Assembly (NCBI GenBank): GCA_000507305.1
Contig: DF241197.1
Coordinates: 1 to 64,000 of the forward strand
DNA length: 64,000 bases
Direction: 5' to 3'
Source of the DNA: Breviolum minutum Mf 1.05b.01
Lineage: Eukaryota > Sar > Dinophyceae > Suessiales > Symbiodiniaceae
A program made the translations under genes and the position numbers. Below, piece by piece: positions 11,257 to 23,033 of the stretch. How positions within the stretch are numbered: the first letter of the stretch is position 1; every line of letters begins with the position of its first letter. The notes beneath the pieces are model-generated. The model made no database searches and had not been told where the DNA came from. It saw nothing but the letters and a program-made list of their open reading frames with translations.

Positions 11257-14200
11257 TGTCTTTTGTGCAATCATGCAAATCATGCAATAACAAATCAATA
11301 ATAATCAATCAATATAATCAATATAATCAATATTGCAATATCTTAAAGCAACATGTTGTGTTATACGTCACTCTATCATGCTTTATCTTCCTTGTGAATT
11401 TCTGCTTCACTATTATCATGGTGTAATTTGATGTTATTGCTCCGCAACCTTTCTGCTAAAGAGGCAGGAATGACCATAATAGATGTATAGTATCTTATCA
11501 ATTTGAAAAGATTGTATCTATGAGTTCGTCTCAAGCTTGCAAGACTCTGTCGTTCAGCGTTCGAAAAGCGTTGCTCGCGAAGGAGGGATGTGAATTGCTC
11601 CAAAGATTTTTGTTTAAACTTCTCTCATCTTGATCACCTAGAATACTTGCACAATAGATTTCAATGATATATTGGTACGATCGGTAGATCAATGTGGATC
11701 ATCTATATTCACCTCAAGTCAGGTCCAAAGTCAGGCCACTGTGACAGGAAAGTTCGCTTCTGCCGAGGATCTTTCCAAGCATCTGGGAAAGAAGTCGCTC
11801 TACCCGAGCGTGATGCTGCACAAGGTCAGCTCGGAAGTCCACATGGGAAGCACCACGAAGTGGAGACTGCGAAACTTGAAGAATCTCCATCTCCCCCTCT
11901 GGCGCCTCCACTTGCCCTCTTTTCGGCTTCGAAGGTGCTGGCATCTGACCCAAAGCTGTGCCAGCTGCCGGTCTATGCTACTCTGACCAACGGAAAACGG
12001 GTGCAAACAGGATCTTGAGTTCACATGGAAGCTTCAACGAGCATATCAGCAAGTACATCCAAGCACTGAAAAACCTGCTCCCAGTCTACGATTGATCTCG
12101 GATGAAAATGATTTAAAAATAATAAGATAAAATTAAAGAATCACAATTGGATGATTAAGCACTTCTGGGCACTTACGGGCGCTTAAAGGTACATGTCTGG
12201 ACGTGCTTCATAATGAATCGAAGCTGAGTAATTTCCTCAGCTTAACGTTTCATCGTGGGGGAATACTCTTTCTCTCTCTCTCTCTCTCTCAAGTCGAGCA
12301 AACTTCTCGTTCAAATTCCTGATGCTGATGGCGTAGTTGTGCTTTATCTTCAAAATCTAGTGACTCTAGTGCTATAGTGACTTCTCACCCTTTGGATTTT
12401 GAGCTTGCATTAGATCCCAGTGTCTCCCAAATGCTCTCTTTCGGCAGGCATCATCGTGCTGTACACCATCATACTGCTCACTAATCCTGGCTTAAATACA
12501 CCGCAGTGCAGCAAAATTTCATGGCGCGATGCTGCAGGACCAAGAAAAGTCGCAAACAAATATACGAAAATAGGATGTCTCTTCTGTACAAGTGGAGTTT
12601 CGGATCAAATGAGACAGCAAAATTTGCGGTCACTCTCGTGCGCTGACCATGTTCTCACTTTATGTTCTGACATTTCTTTCTCACCCACAGCACTTTATAC
12701 TTGGAAGCCGCTCCCCATCAAGCATCCTTGACTGAAACTCCTCTCATGAACATTTTTGGCTTTGCTACGTTTTGCTCAGATTTTGTCAAGCGGGGTGAAC
12801 CCCAAAAGCTCGAAGCTCTTCAGAAGGACCTGTCAGAACAACGCGACTCAGTGCCATGGGGCGCCAAACTGCGCCTTCAGAATCAATCGGAGAACTATGT
12901 TACATTTTGATGTTTTTGATTATAGTATCCGCAATTGCAGTAGTAATTAAAATCTAAATGACGTTGACATCCCTACAGCGCCTTGCGCGTCGCCTCGCAC
13001 AGCAGCAATCTGCTAGACTGAGCTTCCTCCCCGACGACCTTCACAAGGAGCTGTGCAGGAGATCACGAACATGAAAACGCTAGGACAGTGGCATAAGCAC
13101 TTCCAATATCTCTTCATTTTGTATTTGCTTAATCTCTTCATGATCTGCCGTGGTTCATACAAACATCGATAGGTGTTGTGGCTGATATGCCCTGACGGTG
13201 TCAACCCGGGACCTTGCACTTCATGTAGAATGTTGTCAGGGTGTTACACAGCCTGAGAATCGCAACTCGGCCAGCTGAAACTAGTTCGGCTACAAACCCT
13301 CAAAGATTGCAAACACAAAATATCGCAAACAAATAAAAACATAATAAGAATACACAAATATTCATTATAAAATGATTTATAATGTGTGTATATTTTGGTC
13401 AAATAGATCCAATGCATTGAAATATGTGATTGCCCTGACCTATCTTTGACTAATTACACATAACTGTACCAAACGGTCATGACAAATCACTCGTATCGAT
13501 AACTACTGACCTAGTGGCTAGTGACTTTACCTTGAATATTTTCAAGCATTTCAAAAGTTCCTTCTTGTTCCAAAGCAAGAACAACCTCACAAAAACTAGA
13601 AGAAGAATACTCAAGGACCTTACGGAATACAGTGTGGAAGGGGCCTGTGGCAATAAACCACGCGTGAAATTGCCTGAGGGGACGCTGAATTTTAAAAAAA
13701 TATCAACTCAACAACTTGTATAAGATTTGTTCAATTATTGAGTCTCTTCTCCTTTCACGTTCTGGCTGTCAAACAAACCTGCTAGCTATGCATAGTTCAT
13801 TCTTTCATTCTTCTCTATGTGCATCTGGGAAAACACGTTTGTTTTTTTTCTTGTCCTCCTTGCAGGTCCTTGTTGTTTGTCTATTTGTTGAGTTCTCTCT
13901 CAATTTCACATCTGCGTCTTGCCTTTGGAACAAGAGCGAATCTAGCATCCTGAGATATCTTGAGAGTTAAATGAACATTCACGTGAATGACTCCTTCAAG
14001 AGCATTGGATTGGATCCGCTGCCTTTTTTTGGTACTTGTAATTGGTGATGTGATGGCGCTGGTGTTGGTTCCCACAAGCTTCCACGGCAGCATCTGCTGT
14101 TATAAAAAACGTCAAACGTCTGATGGTTTGGGTGCTTGGGTGCTTGGGTCGTATCCAGTATCCGGTTGTGACTGTGGCTCGTTTCATTGTGACGCCTGCG

Positions 14201-14400
14201 GCTGCGCCTGGTTTTTGATGTTTGGCAGTTGCCTTACATGTCACACTTTGGCAGGGATATTGCAGCTCCTCATGCCACTCCGTGTCCGCGCATTTTGCAA
14301 AACTATATGCATCAAGAATGCATCAACATTGACAAATGCATGTAAAGGCACTTTAATCAAAGAAATTTAGCTGCGAAACTTCCGATATACGCACAACATC
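11256..14400. other. Mostly non-coding; three weak exon candidates
   Basis: Minus 11376-11603 (contains FSNAERQSLASLRRTHRYNL), plus 11720-11960 (contains KFASAEDLSKHLGKKSLYPS) and plus 12745-12910 (contains KLEALQKDLSEQRDSVPWGA) look more protein-like than their surroundings. None joins to a neighbour in a convincing way. A TC microsatellite lies at about 12269-12290. Confidence 0.4.
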
Positions 14401-14411
14401 TGAGTGGTGTC

Positions 14412-15077
14412 AAGTAGAGTAGAGTCAAGTAAAGTAGTGTCAAGTAGAGTAGAGTCAAGTAGAGAAGAGTCAAGTAGAGTACAGTCCAGTAGGGTAGAGT
14501 CCAGCAGAGTAGAGTCAAGTAGAGCAGAGTCAAGTAGAGTCAAGAGTCAAGTAGAGTCAAGAGTCAAGTAGGGTCAAGAGTCAAGTAGAGTCAAGAGTCA
14601 AGTAGAGTAGAGTCAAGTAGAGAAGAGTCAAGTAGAGTAGAGTCAAGTAGAGTAGCGTCAAGTAGAGTAAAGTAGAGTAGAGGCAAGTAGAGTAGAGTCA
14701 AGTAGAGTCGCGTCAAGTAGAGTAGTGTCAAGTAGGGTAGAGGCCAGTAGAGTAGAATGAAGTAGAATAGAGTCAAGTAGGGAAGGGTCAAGTAGGGTAG
14801 AGTCCAGTAGGGTAGGGCCCAGCAGAGTAGAGTCAAGTAGAGTCAAGAGTCAAGTAAGTAGAGTCAAGAGTCAAGTAGAGTCAAGAGTCAAGTAGAGAAA
14901 AGAGTCAAGTAGAGTAGAGTCAAGTAGAGAAGAGTCAAGTAGAGTAGAATCAAGTAGAGCAGAGCCAAGTAGGGTAGAGTCAAGTAGAGTAGAGTCGAGT
15001 AGAGTAGCGTCAAGTAGAGTAGAGTCAAGTAGAGTAGAGCCGAGTAGGGTAGAGTCCAGTAGAGGAGGGTCCTGTTG
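14412..15077. repeat. Minisatellite of AGTCAAGTAGAGTAG units
   Basis: Dozens of degenerate 10-15-bp units built from GTCAAGTAGAGTAGA run without a break for about 660 bp. Leucine/serine/threonine-rich frames (STLLDSTLLD) on the minus strand are read from the repeat and are not genes. Confidence 0.95.
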
Positions 15078-15079
15078 CT

Positions 15080-16165
15080 CTTTTTGTGGCAGGCGCAGCA
15101 CTTGGGTACTTGGGGAAGTTCAAGTGTCACTTTTCGTGGCATGTGCAGCACTTGGGGAATTTCAAGTGTCACTTTTCGTGGCAGGTGCAGCACTTGGTGA
15201 ATTTTTGAATGAAAGCCTGGGCGCGAAACGTTGTATTTTTTAAAAGAACATGCTGGGGGTGAGCTCGATAAATAACCTCGGTTGCGAGGCGGGTTGCGGA
15301 CTGACGGTTTCATGGTCGGATATGGTCGGATCATTCTCGTATCATGGTCAGATCATTCTCGGATCGTCCCCACATTGGAAAAAGACGTTTTACCTGTTTT
15401 CGAAAATTTTGTCTGAAATTTTGGAGCGTCATTTCGTGGCAGGCGCAGTATTTGGTGAGGTTCGATCCTGAGACTTGTTGCTCGGCGCATTGTAAATGAC
15501 GTTTCATATGTGATGAGGATTCAGCACGGGGGTTCTTTCTGCCTGACAAACACAGTATTTGGTGAGGCTGGATTGAGGCACCTGTTGCCCCGCGCAATGT
15601 AAATAAGGTTTCATATGTGACGAGGATAAAGCATGTGAATCTGTCTGCGTGGCAGGCGCAGCGCTTGGGGAAGTTCAAGTGTCACTTTTCGTGGCAGGTG
15701 CAGCACTTTGGAATTTCAAGTGTCACTTTTCGTGGCAGGTGCAGCACTTGGTGAATTTTTGAATGAAAGCCTGGGCACGAAACGTTGTATTTTTTAATAG
15801 AAAATGCTGGTGGTGAGGTCGAAAAATAACCTCGGTTGCGAGGCGGGTTGCGGACTGACGGTCGGATCATTCTCGGATCATGGTCGGATCATTCTCGGAT
15901 CGTCCCCGCATTGTAAATGACGTGTCACCTGTTTTCGAAGATTTTCCCTGAAATTTTGGAGTGTCATTTTGCATGGCAGGCGCAGTATTTGGTGAAGGTG
16001 GATCGTGACACCGGTTGCTCCGCGCAATTTAAATGACGTTTCATATGTGACGAGGATAAAGCATGCGAGTCTTTCTGCGTGGCAGGCGCAATATTTGGTG
16101 AGGTTGGATCGTAACACCTGTTGCTCCGCACATTGTAAATAACGTTTCATTTGTGACGAGGATCA
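15080..16165. repeat. Direct duplication of a ~550-bp unit
   Basis: The segment from about 15130 (TGTCACTTTTCGTGGC) through GAATGAAAGCCTGGGC at 15207 and the TCGGATCATTCTCGGATC stretch recurs about 553 bp later (GAATGAAAGCCTGGGC near 15760). Within each unit a GTGGCAGGCGCAG motif is repeated several times. No coding signature is seen. Confidence 0.85.
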
Positions 16166-16169
16166 ATCA

Positions 16170-16951
16170 TGAGTGTTACTTTGAAGTACATAGTAGTACT
16201 GGAGTGGTACTTTGTAGTACGGAGTGGTACTGGAGTAGTACCTTGTAGTACGGAGTAGTACTGGAGTAGTACTTTGTAGTACGGAGTAGTACTGGAGTAA
16301 TACTTTCTAGTACTGGAGTAGTACTTTGTGGTACGGAGTAGTACTGGAGTAGTACTTTGTAGTACNNNNNNNNNNNNNNNNNNNNNNNNNNNNNNNNNNN
16401 NNNNNNNNNNNNNNNNNNNNNNNNNNNNNNNNNNNNNNNNTGGAGTAGTACTTTGTAGTACGGAGTAGTACTGGAGTAGTACTTTGTACTACAAAGTACA
16501 AAGTACTGGCAAAGTACTGAGTAGTACTGGCGTAGTACTTTGTAGTACGGAGTAGTACTGGAGTAGAACTTTGTAGAACGGAGCAGTACTGGAGTTATAC
16601 TTTGTAGTATGGAGTAGTACTTTGTAGTACAGAGAAGTATTGGAGTAGTATGGAATAGTACTGGAGTAGTACGGCGTAGTACTGGAGTAGTACAGAGTAG
16701 TACTGGAGTAGTACTGTAGTACAGAGTAGAACTGGAGTAGTACTTTGTAGTACAGCGTAGTACTGAAGTAGTACTGGAGTAGTGCTTTGTAGTACGGAGT
16801 AGTACTGGAGTAGTACTTTGTACTACGGAGTAGTACTTTTGTAGTACGGAGTAGTGCTGGAGTAGCTTTGTAGTACGGAGCAGTAGTGGAGTAGTATTTT
16901 GTACTACGGAGTAGTATTGGAGTAGTACTTGTAGTACTGGCGTAGTACTTT
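16170..16951. repeat. GTACTTTGTAGTACGGAGTAGTACTG satellite array
   Basis: Units of about 30 bp made from GTACTTTGTAGTAC and GGAGTAGTACTGGAGTA. Each unit contains short self-complementary AGTACT cores. The array is interrupted by an assembly gap. A shorter stretch of the same satellite occurs at 19553-19700. Confidence 0.95.
16366..16440. other. Assembly gap (75 N)
   Basis: A run of 75 unresolved bases inside the GTACTTTG array; the true array length is unknown. Confidence 1.
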
Positions 16952-17082
16952 GTACCAGTAGAGCCGCACGAGGCGGTGGCGGAAGTTTCAAGAATAGGAA
17001 ACGTATAGGAGAGATTGGTTGTTGTGAATCACGGATGACAAAGCGAAAACACTGATGGATTGAAGCGTCCAACGGTGTGACT

Positions 17083-17735
17083 GACTAACTGCCGAACTGT
17101 CTAACTGATTAACTGACTAACTAGTTAGTTAGTTAGCTAGCGAGTTAGTTAGTTAGCTAGCTAGTTAGTTATTCAGTTAGTTTGTTTGTTTGTTAGCTGG
17201 CTAATGAGTTAGTTAGCTAGTTAGTTTGTTTGTTAGATGACTAATGAGTTAGTTAGTCAGTTAGTTAGTCAGTTATTTAGTTAGTTAGTGAGTTAGTTAG
17301 TCAGTTAGTTAGTTAGTTAGTGAGTTAGTTAGTTAGTTAGCTAGTTAGTTAGTTAGTGAGTTAGTTAGTTAGTTAGATGACTAAAGAGTTAGTTAGTATG
17401 TTAGTTAGTTAGTTAGATGAGTAATGAGTTAGTTAGTTAGTTAGTAAGTTAGTTATTTAGTTAGGTAGTTAGTTAGTTAGTTAGTTAGTGAGTTAGTTAG
17501 TTAGTGAGTTAGTTAGTTAGTTGGTTAGTTAGTTAGTTAGTTAGATGACTAATGAGTTAGTTAGTTAGTTAGTAAGTTAGTTAGTTAGTTACTTAGTTTG
17601 TTAGTGAGTTAGTTAGTGAGTTAGTTAGTTTGTTAGTTAGTTGGTTAGTTAGTTAGTTAGTTAGTTAATTAGTTAGTTAGTTAGTTAATTAGTTAGTTAG
17701 TTAGTTAGATAGTTAGTTAGTTAGCGAGTCAGTTA
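17083..17735. repeat. TTAG tetranucleotide array
   Basis: An almost continuous (GTTA)n run with interspersed GCTA, GTGA and GATGACTAAT variants. A shorter block of the same repeat lies at 18722-18850. Confidence 0.97.
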
Positions 17736-18160
17736 GAAACGTCTCAAAATGCTGCAAAACGCATGTGTTTTCAACATTTTTACCTGCAAATGTGCTTCGC
17801 GCCACAGCGGCGTGCGATTTTTGACATGAAACCTCCAAAAGTGCTTCGCGCCACAGCCGCGTGCCATTTTTGAACATCGGAACTTCCAAAATTGGTCCGA
17901 GATTGTGGTGTTTTGTGCATTTTGACTTGAAAATGCGCTTCGCGCCACAGCGGCGTGCCATTTTTCAACATCGGAACGTCAAAAAGTGCTCCGACCATGA
18001 GGTGTTTTGCGCATTTTGACCTAACAATGTGGTTTTCACCACAGCGGCGTGCCATTTTTCAACATCGGAACGTCAAAAAGTGCTCCGACCATGAGGTGTT
18101 TTGTGCATTTTGACCTAACAATATGGTTTTCGCCACAGCGGCGGGCCATTTTTCACCTGT
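17736..18160. repeat. ~95-bp satellite, direct units (GCGCCACAGCGGCGTG family)
   Basis: Each unit holds CTTCGCGCCACAGC, then GTGCCATTTTTCAACATC, then a CCGACCATGAGGTGTTTT segment and a CATTTTGACTTGCAAA segment. Units recur at 18850-19290 in the same orientation and at about 20330-20970 in the opposite one. Cysteine/arginine-rich frames (FAPQPRAIFQ) are satellite translations. Confidence 0.9.
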
Positions 18161-18430
18161 CTGCTGAACAGCTACCTCCGCACCCGCCGCTTTAGCGAGC
18201 CTACTTTTCGAACATCAGGAACCACGAATCATTGAAAAAACACAGCGATTCGCGACGTCCCTAACATTTTTCGCGCATGTACCTTCTTTCGAGTGACGCT
18301 ACACGCGTGGTGTTGATCTTCTTTCTGCTGACTTGACATCTCTACTCTGCTTGACACCTCTACTCTGCTTTTCAACTCTGCATATGGTCGGAAGTTAGAC
18401 TTCTAAACTTCCTTCGATCATCTACTCTTT
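18160..18430. repeat. ~270-bp conserved block, copy 1
   Basis: Runs from the GAACAGCTACCTCCGCACCC region to CTTCTAAACTTCCTTCGAT. Copies 2 and 3 lie at 19290-19555 and, inverted, at 20078-20330. The block ends in a near-palindrome (GGAAGTTAGACTTC followed by TAAACTTCC). Confidence 0.85.
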
Positions 18431-18722
18431 TGTAGTCAGAAAAGACATAGTGGGGGTTGCGACTAAATGTCATCCGCTCCTTTGTAATCAGAAAAGACAT
18501 GCAAGAAGAAAATAACAGTGCCGGATGCAACGAAATCTCATCCCCTCGTGGTGAAGGTCATTCCCTATTTTGCAGTCAGTAAAGACATACAAAATGAGAA
18601 ATGATGTAGCCGAATGTAACGAAAGTCATTGTAAGTCATTGTACAAAATATCATCGACTCTTTTGTCGTCAAAAAAGAAAGAGTGGCGGGCGCAACGAAA
18701 TGTCATCCCCTCCTTTGTAGTC
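18430..18722. repeat. ~80-bp direct repeats with TAGTCAGAAAAGACAT
   Basis: Four degenerate units share a TTTTGTAGTCAGAAAAGACAT core and a GCAACGAAATGTCATCC segment. They lie between conserved block copy 1 and the second TTAG tract. Confidence 0.8.
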
Positions 18723-18849
18723 AGTTAGTTTGGTGACTACATTGTTAGTGAGTAAGTAAGTTAGTTAGTTAGTGAGTTAGTTAGCTAATGAGTTAGTTAG
18801 TTAGTTAGTTCGTTCGTTCGTTAGTTAGTTAGTGAGCTAGTCAGTTAGA

Positions 18850-19290
18850 AACGTCTCAAAATGCTGCGAAACGCAGGTGTTTTCAACATTTTGACCTGCA
18901 AATGTGCTTCGCGCCACAGCGGCGTGCAATTTTTTGACATCAAACCTCCAAAAAGTGGTCCGTACCCATTTTGACTTACAAATATGCTTCGCGCCACAGC
19001 CGCGTGCCATTTTTCAACAGCGTAACGTCCAAAATGGCGCCGACACCGTCAGTTTTTTTGCATTTTCACTTGCAAATGTGCTTCGCGCCACAGCCGACGT
19101 GCCATTTTTCAACATCGGAACTTCAAGAATGGCTCCGACCATGAGGTGTTTTTACATTTTGACTTGCAAATGCGCTTCGCGCCACAGCCGCGTGCCATTT
19201 TTCAACATCGGAACTTCAAAAATGGCTCCGACCATGAGGTGTTTTGCGCATTTTGACTTGCAAATGTGCTGCGCGCCACAGTGGCGTGCC
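18850..19290. repeat. ~95-bp satellite, second direct block
   Basis: About five units of the GCGCCACAGCCGCGTG satellite in the same orientation as 17736-18160, again followed by the conserved ~270-bp block. Confidence 0.9.
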
Positions 19291-19555
19291 ATTTTTGAAC
19301 AGCTACCGCCGCACCCGCCGCTTTAGCGAGGCTACTTTTCGAACATCAGGAACCACGAATCATTGAAAAAACATAGCGATTCGCAACGTCCCTAACATTT
19401 TTCACACGTGTACCTTCTTTCTAGTGACTCGACGCGCGTGTGTATCTACTTTCTGCTGACTTGACATCTCTTCTCTGCTGAACACCTCTACTCTGCCTTT
19501 CAACTCTGCATATTGTCGGAAGTTAGACTTCTAAACTTCCTTCGATTACAGAGTT
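19290..19555. repeat. ~270-bp conserved block, copy 2
   Basis: Direct copy of 18160-18430 with roughly 90% identity by eye, including the terminal CTTCTAAACTTCCTTCGAT. Confidence 0.85.
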
Positions 19556-20077
19556 GTACTGGAGTAGTACTTTCTGGTACAGAGTAGTACTGGAGTAGTA
19601 CTTTGTAGTACTGGAGTAGTACAGAATAGTATTGGAGTAGTACTTTGTAGTACAGAATAGTACTGGAGTAGCACTTTTCATTACTTTGTAGTAAGGAGCA
19701 GTACTGGGCAATGTTTGGTGCGTAGAAAGGGTCGCATGTCGTTGCGGGCTCATCTGCGACAGTTAGGTAGAGACTTTCGCATCATCTAGAACTTGCTGTC
19801 ACGTGGAGTTGCCCGCTGCGACCAAGGCAACAGATGCCAACTTTGGTCGCGTCAGCAGAAAAAAGGTTCAATCACAAACGATTCTATAGGCACATGTTCT
19901 TCTGATCATATTTATATATATTCTACCTTTTGAAACTTCCGCCACCGCCTCATGCGGCTCTACTGGTATATGAATTAAACATCCTGGAATGTAGGGAACA
20001 TATCAATATGGAATTGATATGAATTGATGAATTAAGAATTTCACTGGTCCTAGAGCCTTTCAACGAAAAAACTTAAA

Positions 20078-20330
20078 TTATCGAAGGAAGTTTAGAAGTC
20101 TAACTTCCGACAATATGGACAGTTGAAAAGCAGAGTACAGTAGTCAAGTCAGCAGAAAGAAGATGCAATAGCGCGAAAGTCAGAAGAAAGAAGACACACC
20201 CGCGCCAAATGTTAGAGAAGTCGCGAAACGCTATGTTTCTTCAATGATTCGTGTGTCGGGCCAGTCGAAAAGTAGGCCTGTTAAAGTGGCGGGTGCGGAG
20301 GATGGTGCTCAGTAGAGAAATCAGAACTTG
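20078..20330. repeat. ~270-bp conserved block, copy 3 (inverted)
   Basis: Reverse complement of the block, starting ATCGAAGGAAGTTTAGAAG. It is more diverged than copies 1 and 2. It opens the right-hand arm of the foldback structure. Confidence 0.8.
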
Positions 20331-20970
20331 CACGCCGCATTGGCGAAAAGCGCATTTTGAAGTCAATATGTACAAAACACCTCATGCGCGGAGCACTTTT
20401 TGAAGTTCTGATGTCGAAAAATTGCACGCCGCTGTGGCGAACAGCACATCATAAAAACACCTCAAAGCATTTTTTGAAGTTCTGATGTCGAAAAATTGCC
20501 CGCCACTGTGGCGAGAAGCGCGTTTGATTGGAAGTTAAAACGTGCAAAACACCTTATGGCAGAGGAGCACTTTTTGAAGTTGAGATGTCGAAAAATTGCA
20601 GGCCGCTGTGGCGAACAGCACATTATGAAGTCAAAATGTTAAAAAACTGGGGGTCCGGGAACACTTTTTGAAGCTCTGATGTCGACAAATTGCACGCTGC
20701 TGTGGCGAAAAGCGCATTTTGAAGTCAAAATGTACAAAACACCTCATGCTCGGAGCACTTTTTGAAGTTCTGGTGTCGAAAAAATGCACGCCGCTCTGGC
20801 GAAAAGCACACTTTGAAGTCAAAATGTACAAAACACCTCATGCTCGGAGCACTTTTTGAAATTCCGATGTCGAAAAATTGCACGCCGCTGTGGCGAGAAG
20901 CACATGTCCAAGTCAAAATGTTTAAAAAAACAGTCTCGGAGCACTTTTTGAAGTTCGGATGTCTAAAATT
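20330..20970. repeat. ~95-bp satellite, inverted block
   Basis: About six units containing TTGCACGCCGCTGTGGCGA and GGAGCACTTTTTGAAGTTC, the reverse-strand form of the satellite at 17736 and 18850. Confidence 0.9.
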
Positions 20971-20974
20971 TTTT

Positions 20975-21740
20975 CAGTTAGCAAGTTCGTCAGCCAATCA
21001 ATCAGTCAACTAGTCAATTAGTCAGTTAATGAATCAATGCATTAGTCAGATATAATCAGTTCCTCAATTAGCCAAGCAGTCAGTTACTCAATCAGTGAAT
21101 TAGTTAACTTGGTCAGTTACTCAAGTAGTCAATTGGTCACCTAGTCCGTTGGTTAGTCAGTTAGTCAACTTAGTTAGCTAGTCAGTCAGTCAGTCAGTCA
21201 GTCAGTCAGTCAGTCAGCCAGTCAGTCAATCAGTCAATCATTCAGTCAGTCAGTCGGTTAGCTCATTATAGTTAGTCAAGTAGTCAGAAAGTCAGTTAGT
21301 CAGTCATGTCAGTTAATCAGTTAGTCAGCTACCTACTCAGTCAGTCAGTCAGTCAGTCAGTCAGTCAGCCAGCCAGCCAGTCAGTCAGTCAGTCAGTCAA
21401 CAAGTCAGCTCGTCAGTTAATCAGTCAGTCAATTGGTGAGTTAGTCAATTGGTCAGGTAATCAGTTCGCTAGTTGGTCAATTAGTTTGTCAGTTAGTCAG
21501 TTCGTCAGTTAGCTAGTTAATTTGTTCGGTAGTCAGTTAGCCCATTAGTCAGATAGTCAGTTAGTCAGGCAGTCAGTCAGTCAGTAAGTAAATTAGCCTG
21601 TTCGTCAGTTCATCAATCCGTCAATTAGTCAGTTAGCCAGTCAGTCAGTCAATACGTCAGTTCATCACTTAGGCAATTACTCAGTTAATCAGGACGTCAA
21701 CCAGTCAATTAGTCAGTTAGCTAGTTAGTCAGTTGGTCAG
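20975..21740. repeat. GTCA/CAGT-type array, inverted counterpart of the TTAG array
   Basis: CAGTCAGTCAGTTAGTCAAT-type repeats run for about 760 bp. It differs in detail from the left TTAG array (more CAGT than TTAG) but occupies the mirror position. Confidence 0.9.
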
Positions 21741-21849
21741 TGTTTTTGCTCTGACATCCGTGACTCACAACAAGCAATCTCTCCTATAGTTTTCCTCTTC
21801 TTGAAACTTGCGCCACCGCCTTGTGCGGCACTACTGGTACCATACCTAG

Positions 21850-22970
21850 TAAATAGAATATCATCTTCCAATTCTGGGCAACGATAGCTCCGGGGCAAGA
21901 GCGCTACTGATGATGCAACCAATGTTCCACAAATCCGTGCTAGCCAATATTCATCAATATTCAACACTTGTCGGAGATGACCATAATAAAATCTGCCGAA
22001 TTCTGTGTACCTTTTTCTTGGCGATGCTTTTGTACAATTGAAAAAGTGACATTCTACTTGTTGGTGGTTTCAACCCCTTTGAAAAATATTAGTCAAATTG
22101 GATCCTTTCCCCAAGTAGGGGATGAAAATAGAAAATATTTGAAACCACCATCTAGTCTATGATGCTGCATCCGAAACATCCATGACATATAAAATAAATC
22201 ATATGTATAACATTGTGACGTGTATCAAATGCATTCAAATGCACTCTAATTGCACTGTACACAAATGAGGAGCATTTAGAGGCAAATCATACGGCAGGTA
22301 GTCATGATGCTTCTAGACTTACAGATGTAAATGGCATGCAGCATACGGTATGCGTACAAACGATTGCCGACTAAATGGAACACAAACACATGTACACACA
22401 CATTCAAAAAATCCGAAAAAGAGATCAGCCCACACACTCACACATCACAACATGCATCATACGCACCTCACGACATGCATGACATACAATAAGCATACCT
22501 TACATCTATCCACCGCCGATCAAGTGTACACGACCCATGTACAAAGGCAAGGGCGCAAATCAAGTCTCATGACTTTACATGTCAAAACATGTCAATACAT
22601 TGATGCTTTCCTTAGTTGATCAGCGGCCACATAAATGCAACTCCATTATAGCGTCGCTATATTGTAATATCATGGTATGATATGGTATGATTAGAAGTGC
22701 ATAGACTCCACATGGCTCACCACATGCTTTTCCACATGCCCTCCTTTGATCTCCTATGTAGATATAAGTGCGTCTGAAAGCTTCTCAACAGCTTTCAAAA
22801 GGGAAAAGAAAAGTTTGGATTTGAAACGATTTGGACTTTACATAGACGTGAGCATAGAGGATGAGGAGTCACATTCATGATGCCCTGATCAAACTTTTTT
22901 CCGACTCACCAGACCTATCCAACTTCGATGGATTTTCAGTACAAAGTATGCTGCCGACTGGAGCGATAGT
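21850..22970. other. No gene recognised (expected site of the ArgRS C-terminal exons)
   Basis: The final conserved C-terminal block of arginyl-tRNA synthetase should lie on the minus strand here or beyond, but no convincing exon could be read. Short frames present show no motif. Confidence 0.5.
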
Positions 22971-22975
22971 GCATC

Positions 22976-23033
22976 CGAGGTGCTCCCACAAGTAGTCAGT
23001 GAGGTGATGCAAATGTAAATCGGCCAAAATTGC
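22976..23033 (-). CDS. ArgRS exon: [12 protein letters not shown]
   Basis: Reads [19 protein letters not shown] after GTGAG, matching DL.PH.L..YL(Y/W).L. Joins the previous exon in phase. This is the last exon recognised; its donor is uncertain. Confidence 0.88.

Larger units (their letters stand above)
16952..21840. mobile_element. Foldback-like element with inverted ends and internal satellites
   Basis: The left end (16952 to about 17060) and right end (about 21740-21840, reverse complement) match over roughly 110 bp, beginning ACCAGTAGAGCCGCAC at the left. Inside each end lies a TTAG-type array in matching inverted orientation (17083-17735 and 20975-21740), then a ~95-bp satellite in opposite orientations. 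A third copy of the end motif, in the right-hand orientation, lies at 19929-19970, so the structure may be two nested elements. No open frame inside resembles a transposase, so I call it non-autonomous. The TIR-plus-subterminal-array plan resembles foldback transposons; that classification is inference. Confidence 0.65.

Noticed and set aside
14591..15101. Leucine-rich frames (STLLDSTLLD) up to 148 codons
   Set aside because: They come directly from the AGTCAAGTAG minisatellite, in every frame that avoids stops.
16176..17072. 298-codon minus-strand frame
   Set aside because: It is a translation of the GTACTTTG satellite and runs through 75 unresolved bases.
17083..17735. TTAG array considered as telomeric repeat
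   Set aside because: The unit is TTAG without the G-run of TTTAGGG, and it occurs in mirrored form inside a foldback element.
18904..19326. 140-codon plus-strand frame with repeated APQPRAIF-like motifs
   Set aside because: Periodic translation of the ~95-bp satellite; the same repeats occur inverted with other frames.
18160..21000. Regularly spaced repeats considered as a CRISPR array
   Set aside because: The units are long, degenerate and contiguous, with no unique spacers, and the genome is eukaryotic.
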